DNA of 64,000 nucleotides from Bemisia tabaci (Eukaryota; Arthropoda; Insecta; Hemiptera; Aleyrodidae), in contig NC_092794.1 in the NCBI RefSeq assembly GCF_918797505.1, forward strand, positions 65,571,345 through 65,635,344. Direction: 5' to 3'. Shown piece after piece: positions 45,359 through 59,100 of the stretch. The notes beneath the pieces are model-generated. The model had not been told where the DNA came from. It ran no database searches and worked only from the letters and a program-made list of their open reading frames with translations. How positions within the stretch are numbered: position 1 is the first letter of the stretch; each line of letters opens with the position of its first letter. The translations under genes were made by a program, and so were the position numbers.

Positions 45359-48300
45359 TAGTCTCCTCTGAACACTTGTCAGCCGTAATGAGGGTTTGAT
45401 AACTTCGTTTCTAATGAGAAATTGCGACGAAGTAACCAGTTCACACATTCAGAGGTCAATAAACGGCCAAAATTAATCTTGATTTTAACTTTATAGTGAT
45501 AATTCCATCTTGCGGGTGAAGTTTCTTTGCATCTGGCAGTGATCTTTGCAGAACTTGGTGACAGACCAAGTCGGAATTCATTCTGGAAAAAGGTTCTCTG
45601 TTAAGCTACAAGACTGATCCTTCTCTCAGAATCTCACCTCTCTTCCCTCTTTGTGTCTCCTTCTTTGTCTATCTCTCTTTTTCTCTTCCTCTAATTTTAA
45701 CTTAAGTTTCCAGAATGGTCAGAGGAAAGGAGTGTGAGTATGACTGATTTGTGCCCCTCCACGGAGAATGGGTCTATGCAGGCAACATTTTCAGTGGGGT
45801 GATTTTTGTTGAGTTGGGTTGAAGGAGAGATTCTGATATTTTAACAGAAAATTCTCCTTGCGTCTTTGAGATGAAATTCCAAGTCATTTAGTTTATTTTT
45901 GTGCCAATAGAGGGCTTTGAGTTGCATTCTGATCTGAATGCTATGAATATGCAAAGTTAAAACAGATTTTTCTAGGAACTGTGTTTTTTGAACTACAAAC
46001 TTGAAACCGCCATTGGTTCAGCTTGACATTTTTGGTAGTTGATGTCACACAGGATGTTGATGTTCACAAGACATGTGTCAGTGCTATGATTTTACTAACT
46101 CTATTCTGTGTTTTCATAGACTGGATCAAGGTCCCTTTCCCCGTGGACAGTCACAATTAGTTGAATTTCTCTCTTAAAAGAATAATTTGATCATAGATTG
46201 GTTGAGTATTTACCACGTAGTTGGTTACTGTAGCTCCAGGCTGCAGTTAATACGCATACGTCTGAAATGCAATTTTCATTTACTGAAAATGTTTAGTTTT
46301 TGTTAAATTATTTATTTATTTTTTTTATTTAGTCTGTCAATAAATTTTTGTAAATATTATTTTAACATAAATTTGAACAAATTAGTATTGAATCATTATT
46401 TAATTGTTAAAAATGATAATATAACAGTTGAGTAAGATTTTGTTCTTTGTAAATTTTGTCCAGATGCATGAAAAGATTCAAACACTCTTCTTCTCAACTT
46501 TCTGTCTTCAATTTGTTACTTTTTTATTTTATTTATACTGCAAGTCTATCACTATGCATTAGTAATTGCCGTTTTGCAAAATTTTGTTTGTATAGTCTTA
46601 TTTTGTATTATGGTCTTACTAGTAAATTTCACTGTGTAAAGTGCCATGTATTAAATGTCTTTCTGCTTTGTTTATTTTAAATCATGAAATTTCTCCGACA
46701 AACAAATTGTATATTTTAAAACTCCAAAGATCATAATTCTTATAAGTACGCCTTACTCTCATGTTTTTTCTTCTTTTCTTCCCCCAAGATCAGTCACTTT
46801 AATTTGCTGGTCAATCACAAAGTATATTGACTCGTGTCCATCCATGAGTGGCTCTCTTATGTCGAAAGACTCCAGCCTTTGTCTCTGACAGGCAGCCCCA
46901 ACAGCATTTCAGTTTTTTAAATTGACCAATGAAGCAGACAAATGGAATATTCTTAAATTTTTACACCTTCTTCTTTTTTCATCCAGTTGCATAGTGCACT
47001 TTCAATGCTTATTATCATCTCTGAGCTATGGATGAGGGTCTATATAGGTGAATTTCTCTCTCCCTTCCTTTCTGTCTCTCCCCCCTTTTTTTATTCCGGA
47101 ATATGAAGTTTGTAGAAGCTATCATGACTAAGCATTTGTCTTTTTTATCACTGAATCAGCACTTTAAAAAGTCCAATTTTTCAAACTCCCCCCCCCCCTT
47201 CCCCACCACTTTGTGACGCTCCCTTTATGTGACTTTTACATTCTTGTGTACCTGTCACTCACGTTCCAAGAGGCTCTCTCAGGTAATATGGTAAGGACTA
47301 CTGGAGAAAAATACAAGAAAAAGCAAAAAACATAAATTGGAAAGCTCCCCCTTTTTTTGAAAATACTGATTCCATTCTATTCCAATCATCTGTGGATGGT
47401 GGAAAGAGGTACGCTGCTACAATTGTTTTTTCAAATCACACGGACTTTTAAAATGAATACATTTAAATATTCAATTGGAAAAGAGTCCATTCCTCCAATA
47501 TGTTTAAAAAGGAGCCCTTCATTACCGTTTCCTCTGTCCGGAGAGCATGTTGATTTTTCAATCTCGAAAGTTCGCTTATCTCAACACAAAATTTGGAAAA
47601 GATGTTTATGAATAATATTTAAAAATGTGTACAGAACCTCTCCCTTAGTTTATTTCTGTTCAGTGAAGAATCGTGAGAACAAAGCTGAGAAGTTATTTTA
47701 AGATATGCCTAGGTATCCGATTTTGTTTCATTCTTCATTGCATTTTCGTTTTTTCCAATCAATAACCAAATATTCAGTAAATCTGAGCATGTCTTAAAAA
47801 AGTTCAAGTGGAATGCTCAGTTTCCATGCCTGACCACGTTACTCATTGATTTGATGTTATTTGCAGTGGTGTTTTGCCACCAAAATTCATTACCTTTTTA
47901 AGATGCAGAACCTGCAGTTATTTTAGATAAAAAAAAAAAATTGCCCTTGGCAAAAGGAAATGCCTGTACAGGCCATTTAGGGAGCTTTTATTTGCAACAT
48001 ATTTCTTTGTATTCTGGTTAAACCTTGATACTTAATATTGGCAACAGGTGGCTGTTTTTTTGGTCAAATTCCTGATAAATACGAGGATTTAGCAGTCAGC
48101 CCCTATACTTCCCTTCATTTTAATTTGAGTTGTTCTCAAGATAAGATCGAGTGGAAACCTTCTATCTAATGGATATTGTTGGTTTCTTCAAACTGGTACA
48201 GGCTTATGTTTTATTGCAATCAGAGAGGTGTATCCTTGAATTTTCTATGAAGTTTGATTTTATGCACTATTATTTCAAATGAGTTGCAAGTGAAATTTGG

Positions 48301-51300
48301 AGTCTGGAAACTCCACCATTACTGATTTCCTCTGTTTAACAAGTCTATTTTTAACGCCCAGTTTAAAGGAAACTCTTGTGTACTGTAAATCACGACTCCT
48401 TAAGAAGAGATATATTCTCAGATTTTGCTTTTAAAGTATAGGAGACTACAGCCAATGGACCTGCCTATTAACTTCACATTCAAGTATCCAAGTATACAAA
48501 TAATTATAATTATTTGTGTTCTGTCTCTTGATATCAGCTCGTTCCTCTAATCGTCGCTTTTTCCTCTACAAGAACTTACAAAGGAGCCTTTCTTCCGTAG
48601 TGTTTTTTCTCTCCATTTATCTTCCAGTATGGTCTCTGTTTAAGTGTATTCCAGTTTTTTACAATATTTTTTTTTTTTTTATCAATTAACAAGTTCCTTT
48701 TATTTTGTAAATCTAATTAATATATTTGTAACCAAACTGAAGTATTTGATTACAAAAAACTTCCGAATATCCTGATACAGTGTTAGTCAGATCAATTCGG
48801 TAAATGTGCACAGTGGAAATGCAAACCCAAAAAACAAGATGTTAGTATCCCTCAATTTCATGATAAAGTACCTTAGTTCAAAGTAAATTTCAAGCTCTCT
48901 GACTTCACACAATGGAAGGAAGTCACGCTGCTGATAGTTCTGCAAATAACCCATAGGACAGTCATTGTCCTCATGGCAGACCTAATACTTATTCCTGTCA
49001 ATGTCGGAACATCCATAGGATACCATTATTATGATCGAAAACCTTACATTAAATTAGATAGCTCAGGAATAACGGCTGTGATGTGCAGTTTTTCAGTTTT
49101 CCCTTTGTAAAAAAAAAAAAGAAAAAAAAAAATCCAATCCAAACTCCTAATCGAACCAAAAACAGTGAGTTATGTTCTTCATTAGTTTTCTCCTTTTGGA
49201 TGCTCAGCCCCCTTGGCAGATCACATTTTGAGAGTTACTGGGCAGTGCTTATTTCCTAAGTTTTGGCTCAAAATCATGCTGGGAACTTAAGTCATACTTC
49301 AATTGTTTATTCTAAACTAACAGCACCCATTTCTTCTTGGAATACCCCGCAGAATCCTTTACTTAGTGACAGTATACTTAATTAATTTTTACTGTATCTA
49401 CGTGATTCATACTACATCACTGATCGGTTGGATATCTCAAAGCATGGATTGGGAAAAATACTCTTATAATAAGAAGTTTCTACTCTTTCCATTATTCTAA
49501 CTGAAAAGAAGATTGTGTCAAAAGAGGTATCCTTCCTCACATCACATTAGCTTTCACAGCTCGGTGTCCTTTAATTCCCTTTTTAGCCCAAAAGAAATCT
49601 GTTCGAAACTAACCTGATGATATTCTGTTGTATTTTCTTTTGTAATGATGTACTATATTCAAAGAACATGATTTTTTCCGCTTCGAATGGAAATAATTAA
49701 ATCCAGAATTTAAATAGTAGCCTAGAGCACAAAGGTCTTATCCACATATTTTTCGTTTCAAGCCAATGCGAGAAAACTACCCAGTGGCCCTATTACTTTT
49801 AATGTAACTTGCAATTTTTACATTTCGTGTCTAGCATTAGGAGACAACTGCCTACCAAATACTTTCGCATGTAAATACAAAGCTCCTCCAAAAAATATCG
49901 AGAATGTGAATAATTCGGTTTTCCCAAGCCCACATTGTACAGAGATATTCAGCTTGTGGTACACCCATCTCTGCCTGTATGAGGTTTGGAACGCCTAATA
50001 ACCCAATCAATGCATCCCTGACATCTAACTATTATAATTTCACCCTTATACACTCAATGAGTTCCACCCATGACTGATTGTTAACTTTTTATGCAGGCAT
50101 TTCTCCGTATTCGCCTTCTTCATTAGATCTGGCTATGAGTGATATGCACGGTTTCCTCGACATTAAATAGGATTCCAGATGTTAATGATTTTCTGCTGTA
50201 GGTTCATGAAATTTATGAAAAACGGCTGCGATGTTTGGGAGGGGAATTGCTTCAGTTAGTAGAGCTTATGCCATCCAATAAAAAGTGTTGTAAAACGAGA
50301 AAGCTACATGGAAGAAACGTATTTTACTTTCTCCCAAAAGGAGTCAATAGCATGAAAGACATAATTGTGTTTTACTAGTCGAATCTCAACTCAAGTCAAC
50401 AACTCATCGAATAATATGTTTGAACATAAAGTTTTGGTGTCAAATATCAACAATAATAATTTCATTTGAAGAACGAAAAGATAGCATCTTTTAAAAGTTA
50501 GTGCATGCCTTGATTTCCTCCATTAGGTTTTCATCAATGATGCAAGTGGTGAAACCAATGTCAATTTTATTCATCGCAACTAATGAAAAATATTAGAAGA
50601 AACCAAGGTATATACTGTCCGAGTGGATGGCATCATCCACTGTTCTTCAAATAGTAATACCTCCATTAAAATTGGACCGAAAGCTTAAATGTTTGGATAA
50701 ATGTTGTTTGATTGTTTGTTGCTTTAGTTTGATCATCGATAATATCCAGCCTTAAAAACATAATTCTATTACAAGTGAAAGTGATCAAACGATACTAACT
50801 TTTATTTTTTGGAATTGTATGCACTCAATCATAACTGATCAAAAATCAATTGTTGACTTGAGGTAGCAGAGGCAAAAAATTTGACGATATGGGCGACGGT
50901 GAAATATAATAGTATACAAAATTTTTTTAAAAGGTACCCCCTGCAGATAACTCCACATTGCCTTGCCCTATCTGCTCTTGGAGGAAGACAGACACTGAAC
51001 AACTTTTGACAGTATATACTGTCATAATTTGATCATAACTAAGTAACTTTGATAATTAGGCTGGAGTTTTACATTGAAGAAAAATGAAAAAGATGAATCT
51101 ATTCCTGGCGATCACAGAAGAGGGCAATACCTATATTTCCTGAAGAGAGTATGCATAGGAAAGTTCTATTAAGTTCAGTGAAGAAAATAGAATTGTAGTA
51201 TCATTCCTACAAAAAGGCTTACCCTAAAGCCACAAAGCTTACCAGATTTCAGGAGAAAATATTTGAAACAAAATCACAGAAACGGTACCTCTTTTCTTGT

Positions 51301-52957
51301 TCTTTTCCCTTACTATTATGCATTTGATACTAGAGCTGATAAGGAAGATACTTCAAAAGTCTTTGATTGAATGCCATGTATGGGTTTTAAGCTAAATTCT
51401 GCATGCAATCATTCTTTGACCAAAAAAAAAATTTGCTTTTTTTTATACTAATTCCATACACTGATAGGGTTTGACTTCCTCTTTTTGTAATTTTCAAAGA
51501 TCAGAAAGAGAAAATACAATGTAAAAAAATGAGAAACATTTAATCTTGTTAATTGTAACAAAGTATGTAGATATCATTGAACTGGGCCTACCATGTTTGG
51601 TGTTAGAACATTTAAATGCAAGTTTTTGACCATAATGTACATGTATTTTATGTAAATATGAGTGTAAATCTATGTATACAATCTTACACAAGTAAAACAA
51701 CATTAATTTCAATTGATGATGCGGTGTTATTACTTACTTACAAAAATATTGCCATTACTTGTGTTCTTTTGAGGAGGACTCTCCTGAAACTGAGAGTAGT
51801 GTGCCACCCACAACCTTGTCTCACAGGTCTTCAAGTAAATTTCACCTCTCAAACACAGTTCATTCTAAAAGTTCATGCTAAATAAGATTTGGAATTCTTG
51901 GACTGCGACAGAAGATCTTGTGGCATCAGTTTAGCATCGAAAGTATATGCAAGAATCAAAAAGACAGATTTTCTGTTGCAGTCTAAAAGTGCATAACTTA
52001 TTTGGCGTGGACTGAAGCTGAATATGTTGGGTGAAAAGTGGACTTGATCACAATATTTTAATTTCAATTTCAATTTCCAGATACAGACACTATTCTATGA
52101 TGCACCAAGAGATGGGAGATGAGAAAATTTGTGTTTAAATAAACTGATAAAAATGTTCTCAAATGCAATTAGGAGTTGGGAGTGGAAAATGATCCAAAAA
52201 ATGTCCAAAATTATGAGTTAACCAAGTGTTTTGACACAAAAAGGTCGTCCAAAATCACAAAGACTAGCACCATTACTTGGAGACAAATGCAGCTAACGAG
52301 CTGATAGTGGTTGCAGTTGGAAGGACAGCTCAAATTCTATCGACTGAAATTAAGTTGGGCTCTTTTGGTTACCAAACGAGTTGCAATTGACAGCTTTCTG
52401 CACCCCTGCTTTGCTAACCTTGAGACGTCTGTGTTTGCTAGAAAATTATTTCTTCACTGTTCCATCAATTGCTTTGCAATCCTCATGACCAAAATAAGAA
52501 AAAAAGAAATAGCTACAGTTTTGTCGGTGCAATTCAATTAAAATAGGTTTTGTCTTGGCAGAACTAGTATTGCCAGATCCGCTTTATCTTAACTTGATTT
52601 ACCAAAGGATATTATATTATGAGAGAGCTAACTGAAAAAAGAAATTCAATGATAATAATATAATAATTTGAAATTATTCATAATTTCACTTAATAACCCT
52701 TTTGTCTGTTATTGCAATTGCTAAAAGAGTTATTTTGACTAAAACAATAGTTTTCCAATATGGATTGTAGGAAGCTTGGTAAAATAAAGCTAATTAATAG
52801 CAATGATGCACAGTTGTTTTTTTAAGTATGGCAAACTCCTTTGTCCGGACAAGGATTGGTCTGCAGATTATAGAACAATAATTTCAGTAAAGGGCCTTCG
52901 TTCTAAGCTTTCACAGACTTATTTTGAAACAAACTGAGGGACGTTTTGATTATGATC
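45359..52957. other. Long intergenic region, no gene supported
   Basis: AT-rich with scattered homopolymers and pyrimidine tracts (for example 45,640-45,700 and 47,056-47,094) and A-rich patches (49,110-49,133). Open frames are short and featureless. The region may hold the end of a long F-box transcript and 3' sequence of the UTP6 gene, but no polyadenylation signal stands out close to the UTP6 stop. Confidence 0.5.
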
Positions 52958-53121
52958 TCAGCTTGATGACAAGACAGTATTTGTTTTCAATAAGTTGAAA
53001 TCTCGTTCAAAGGTGTCGACAAAAGCAGGTTTTAAGGATGACACTGCGCGCTGGTAGATGCTCGTGATGGCTGACGGATCACCATGCATCATCTCAAGTT
53101 TAATATATTCCAACCAGAAGT
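52958..53121 (-). CDS. UTP6: UTP6 exon 6 and stop
   Basis: Acceptor TTTGCTTGCAG. Completes a split aspartate codon, then FWLEYIKLEMMHGDPSAIT and a last repeat, ending TGA at 52,960-52,958. Residues 526-579. Confidence 0.93.
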
Positions 53122-56100
53122 CTGCAAGCAAAGAAAACACAAATGACCGATAAAAAGGAGAGAATGTTTAAGTGACGAGGCTGTAAGACATTTTTTATAA
53201 TTCCAGAAGCTTCAATTACATGAAACTGAGGAGTTGTCATGAGACATCACATCTTATTTAACTAACCACTAGCAAGCAAAATGAAAGTCACCAGTTAAAA
53301 AAACGGCAAACTGACAGGTTTGTGAAACACGCTGATGATTTAAAGCCGAGGACATGCCAAAATCGAGAACATTTTGGCTGACTGCATGAGATACCACTCA
53401 TTTGCAAACTTCATGGAATTCCAATCTCTGTAATATACTGTATGTATACGATTAAAATTAATTCAAACTTTCAGTTGCACCACATCAAAGATTACCCTTT
53501 AAGGGACTAAAAAGTAATCAACTTGGGAGACATTTTAATAATAATAAATGAGTACTTTCTCTATTTCTCAGAGTGAAAATCTATGAGCCTAGATACAAGG
53601 CTAGGGAGAAATAAAACAAACCAGGACGTTTCGGGCTAATTACGTGCCCATTCTCAACTGGAACAGAAGCTAAAAAAAATAGCATTCAGGCTATTGTGTC
53701 TCATCTCTTTTTTGGGCTATTTAGCATGCATTTAAACATATCTATCCTCTTCTTGCTAGCTTTCTTCTCAAGAAATTTTCGACTTGGGTCCCCTTTAGGA
53801 GTCCTTTACATTAGCTCAAGATTTTTTTTTGCATTGTATAGAGTACTGGCAACTAAACTAAGCAATTACCTGTGCTAGTTGTCCCAAACTGCCGGCATGC
53901 TGCCTCGTAGACATTACGAATTCTTTTCAGGGCAAGACTAGGTCGCATAATTTCAATTTCAGCCATTTTCACATGGAGTTGAGCACAGAAAGGAGGAATT
54001 GAGTATAAGGAATCATACATCTTGCGAGCTGCACTCATGCCATTTGTGAGAGCTAGCCACTCTAGGTACATAGGTTTCAGCTGTGAGGAAATACACTCAT
54101 GGCTTGAATGAACCCCTCCTTCAAATATTTCTTTGACCTAAAAAATTGGGTTAGAGATCAGACTTAAAGAAAGAAGTAGTGGTCACCACTTAACAGAGTC
54201 TCATCCTTGAAAGTGTTCAAAGACCCGAAACAATTTTTTCTATTGAAGAATCAGATCAGTCTTTCTCTAAAAATACTCTCGGTTAAAACTGAAGGATCGG
54301 TATCAGTGAAAACAGTTTAAGAAAATAAAGGGATACATTCGAGTCGGTCATTTTCAAAAAGAATTGAGCTCTAGAATTTGAGGAAAAACTGTTTTTTTTC
54401 GACAATCGACACATTCTAAATCTTGGAGGTCAAAAAAATGAATATGTGAGGAGATTTCAATTAAAAATCAGATTGAGGTTGTTTCAGAAATTTTCTTATA
54501 ATTTGAACGGAAAAAGAAGGAAAAAGCGAGCTAACGCATGAGTCTATTTGAGAATAAACTGGCTTATTTCAACATATTTTCTCTATTTCAAGTCAATTAT
54601 TTTGTGTTTCAAGCCAAAATTAGCATGAAAACTTTCATTTACACTTTCTCTACGTGGAATGCAATAATAACTTACTGACTGCTCATCATATTACTGATGT
54701 TGCTTTTAAAGGCAGAAACTTAAAATTTAAAAAAAACCAAGATACATTTGGCTGGAAGGAACAAATCTTCAACCCTTTATTCTCAAAAATCCAAGATAAT
54801 GAATGAGCGATTCAAACTGAATCAAATCAAGATAAGCAAGTATATATACCTAGCGCTTGGGCACTTGAGTATTTTCGAGAATGACTGGACCTATTAAATG
54901 TTTTTTATGAAAATTGGTTTTTCTACATGCCACTTCCCAGCAAGATGCATCTGTAGGCAATATCAAACCAACAAAAACTCGATTTTCAATTGGGGATTTC
55001 CTCAATGGGGAAGTTCTGGGGCTGTCCAATTCGATTTCCTAGGGTTCTATCCTCTATCACCCCTGAAAACATCTTTGCTCCTGCCTTCTGCATCAATATA
55101 GTCAATCCAAACTTTAGGGGTCAGTATTTCAGACAGAGATGGCTGAGTTTGGACTAAAGAGACTAAACATTTTGTTTTCTTGCCTGTTTTTGGGAGAAAA
55201 AAGCCTTCTATGGCTAGTCATGAGAGTGGACTACAGAATTTCCTCATGGAAATATTTCGATTTTGAAAAAAATCACTACCTACATTTATCATGATCAAAA
55301 AGTTATAAGCCTTGTCCGCTCAATTTTCCAACAGAATCTGCCTCCCCTCTCTAGAAAATTTCCCTCACTTTTTAAAAAGTAAAATGAAACAAACAGAAAA
55401 AAAGAACAGGCAAAAGAAAACCATGAAGAACTTACTTTGTCTTTATCAGATAGTTGCCAGTATTGGATTGCAATTTTTAAAAGAGGTAAAGATTGTTCTC
55501 CTAAAATTTGAACGCCTTTCTTGAAAACTTCGACTGCTATTTCCTCCTGACCCTCGGAGAAATGATACCGGAGACGTTCAGTCCATAGAGGTACAGAAGT
55601 TGGTATCCACTTAGTTGCATTTTCTAGGATTGTGCCGATTTCACTGCATTTACTTTCATTTTGTAGAACCTCTATCCAATAAAGGTAATGATTTTCAGTC
55701 AATTTATTCAATTCACATCCACTACGGAAAGCTTCCCGCAGTTTTTTTCTTTTGAAGTTAGGTATTGAACTGGAGTCTTTGTTTAGCTCGATGACCGTGT
55801 CTAGGTAGAAGGCCCACATACGATCCGTAGGAAGTCTCTTCAGGGTTTCTATGTAAGAATTTATACACCGTTCTATTCTCTCTCGCACTGATTGTGTTCC
55901 ATCAATATTCCGCTCATTTAATTCTAACTTGGCAATTGTATGCCATGTTAGTTCATCAGTAGGGAACCGGACCATCATGTCATTTACAATGCTATTTTTT
56001 ATTTCTGCTAGAAAATCATGTTTACGGCTTATATTGAGCAAGTCAATCATAAAGTCGATGTCATTTATGTTTTTAACTGCAGAATCATACATTACTCTGA

Positions 56101-59100
56101 CAAGGCCTCCTTTCAATATTGGATCCGAGTCTGCCGAGGCATTGACTTTGGCAGCTTCTTCGCGTTTTTGAGCTGCATACTTAACCTCTAATGAAAATGC
56201 TTCTTTGTATAGTAACTTGTCATCTTTGTGTAGATGCAAACCATTTGTTAAAATTTTCCTAGCTTTATTAATGGAATTGAAATCTTCGAATTCGCATTTT
56301 GCTGCAACTCTGAAAATCTGAGGTTTATCATGGTGAACCTCCAACATCTGTTCTAGAACACGGCTGGCACAACTATAAAAGCCCTGAAACCAAGAAAAAC
56401 AAATGTTGGAATAACATTCTTGGGTCTGGTTGAGTCATTCAAATAATTTGATGCGCAGACAAAAAAAAATAACGACACATTAAATAAAAATTCTCCAAAA
56501 CACTAGGGCAAAGTGCCTCACAGAGAAATGAAAGAATTGGAGGCCAAATTTTTTTGGATTTTATCAGAAACAAGAAACTACAAGTTGACACTACACCTGC
56601 TGTAGCACATACAGGATGATACATGAGTCCCACATTACCTCTGTAACTTTTGAAAGATAGGACAGAAACTTAATATTTTGGGAAACCCTACAAGTTAAAG
56701 GAAACTATTTTTGGGACCTTCCCAATTTTGGGGGAGATCACTTTGACCGAGAAATAAAACCTAATACTTTTTGTTCAAATTGCGATGAGTTTTATTTCTG
56801 AGATCGAATGAATTCTGAGAACAACAAGTGGTTGACACTACCGGGGGGGATGGTACAGAGGGAAATCAACATCTCTCAATGCACAGAGTATCAGGAGTTT
56901 TGAGGTCTACAAACAACTCAAGGAATTCTTATGTTGGCAGACTGATCCTAACCTTCTGATGAGCTACGCAATGAATGCCTGATAACAATGGGCCTGTTGC
57001 GAACTTTTGCTAGTGCAAAAATAAAAGTTGTTTCTTGTAGAAAATGTCTCAAAAATCACGATGAGTGCATCGGCAAAGTCTGAAATGCACTGATAACTTC
57101 ACAATCTTCGTAAGAAATGTGCATTTTTTTTAGCTTCCCGCTTTAAAAACGATACTATGTCACAGGTGAACATTTCGTTAGAGGAGTCGTTCCATCCAAC
57201 CCCTGCTCAATAACATGTTTCGCAATATTTATCGTGGCCGATGCCTCTGCGCGTAGGTCAAGGGGAGCACAAGGTCCTGCCCTAACGAGCTCCTCTAACG
57301 AAATGTTCACCTGTGACATAGTATCCTTTTTGAAGCGGGAAGCTCGATAAAACGCAAATTTCCTACACAGATTATGAAGTTATGAGTGCATTTCAGACTT
57401 TGTCGAGGATCTCATCGTGATTTTTGAGACACTTTCTTTAAGAAACAACTCTTATATTTGCTCTAGCAAAAGTTTGCAACAGGCCTACTGTGACGGCTTT
57501 GCAAGGAAGTGACCTAACTCTGGGAGGTTGATAGATTGCTTCACTACCCTTATTAGCGAGTCTCTCTGCACAGTTTACTTTTAAAGAACCTTTATCGATG
57601 GCTAAAGTCCAAAAATACATTCCCCCAATGGTAACATAGTCAATCTATGCTCATGCTTCGCATACCTTTAAATAAAAACTAACCGACAGTTCTTCTCTAA
57701 GTTTTTTTCAGTAATTTAACAACTTCTATAGAAAATTGCACCAGGCCTTTTTTTTTACAATTGGGAGGGAAAAAATAGAGAACTCCTGCAGGATTATAGC
57801 TGTTTCAGCCCCCTATGTCTACCATCTATTTAGTACACTCACGGGCCAGTAAGATCGTTTTGTCTGGGCAGTCGACTAGGGATTTAGACAATCATATGTA
57901 GGGTTGGCTCAACTTAGAAAAGATAAGTATCTGTTTTAGAGAATGAATTAGGAAAAGAGACAGATGGGACTGAGTCCAAGCCAACTGTGCTAAACCTAAA
58001 CCTCACATTAGTATACCTGCACGAATAACACTGGAAGCTGGAATCATTCCTAGGGAAATAGTTTCGGCTGCAACACTGGGTGTCGAGGGCTTAGGGTTTG
58101 GACTAGCTGTTTGTTGTCTGTTTGCTATTTGTCTGGTTACATTCTGTTAGGTTTTCATTTAAAAAAATAAACATCTACCAAGGTTTGAAACCCTAAAATG
58201 AAGATAAACATTTTATGTTTTTAGCCATGGCTCGGAGCTTGTGGTAGCATTGGTGACTTAAGATATCAGCTTGACCCTGTGATATTTCAGCATGAATAGC
58301 TGATTTGTATCAATTCATTTATTACCTAACTTGTTCACCCTGCAGAATGCCTACTGTCTCCTTGGGTAAATCCATCCCTGCATTGATTTGGGGACTTAAA
58401 AACCACATGTATAAAGCACTGGAAGATCCCTTACCACTTGTTTACAAAATTGAACGTATGAAAACCATCCAGTTAGTTGATCTGGAAACCGCCTTATAAC
58501 CTCAGTGAAAAGTTTGTTGACACGACTGGCAATAGATCGTTCAATAGTAGTTGTCTTGGGATTTATTTTCATCCTCTGAAACAAAAATTGGTAGTAATCA
58601 ATTTGAACATGTTGTACGACATGAAAAAGCAATTAAAAGAACTAATAATAGCACCATTATGTATAGAAATGGGTGGTTGAAGTGAAACATCCCAACTCAT
58701 GTCAGAATTTAGAGAAAAATGAGGCGCTTAATTCAAAACACCTCAATTTCTGCCCCCCCCCCTCCTCAACTCTTTTGAACATAGTGCACTAAATCATACT
58801 TGATTGAACATACCATTTTTCAACATTTCGGACTCTTAAAAGTTTTTGCAAGGAGCTTAGGAGTTAAGGAAAGTCAATGATGGAACCTCTGTGGCTCAAT
58901 ATCTCTTGAAGAAGAGAGATCTCAAATTCTGATTTGAGGTAAAAATTGTCTGATATTGCAAACTTGATAATTTTAGAGGACATAACTACCACTTTTCATT
59001 TTAAAACTACGTTTTTGGTATTGTTTCAGTTTATGAGATGTCAAAAAAAGTTCAAGCACATACACACTTTTTGATTAGAACAAAAAAACGGATTTTTGAA

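Noticed and set aside
55295..55435. C-terminal extension of UTP6 exon 4 by read-through into the intron
   Set aside because: The text after SDKDK becomes low-complexity phenylalanine/serine sequence, there is a perfect GTAAGT donor at that point, and the next exon continues the family sequence.
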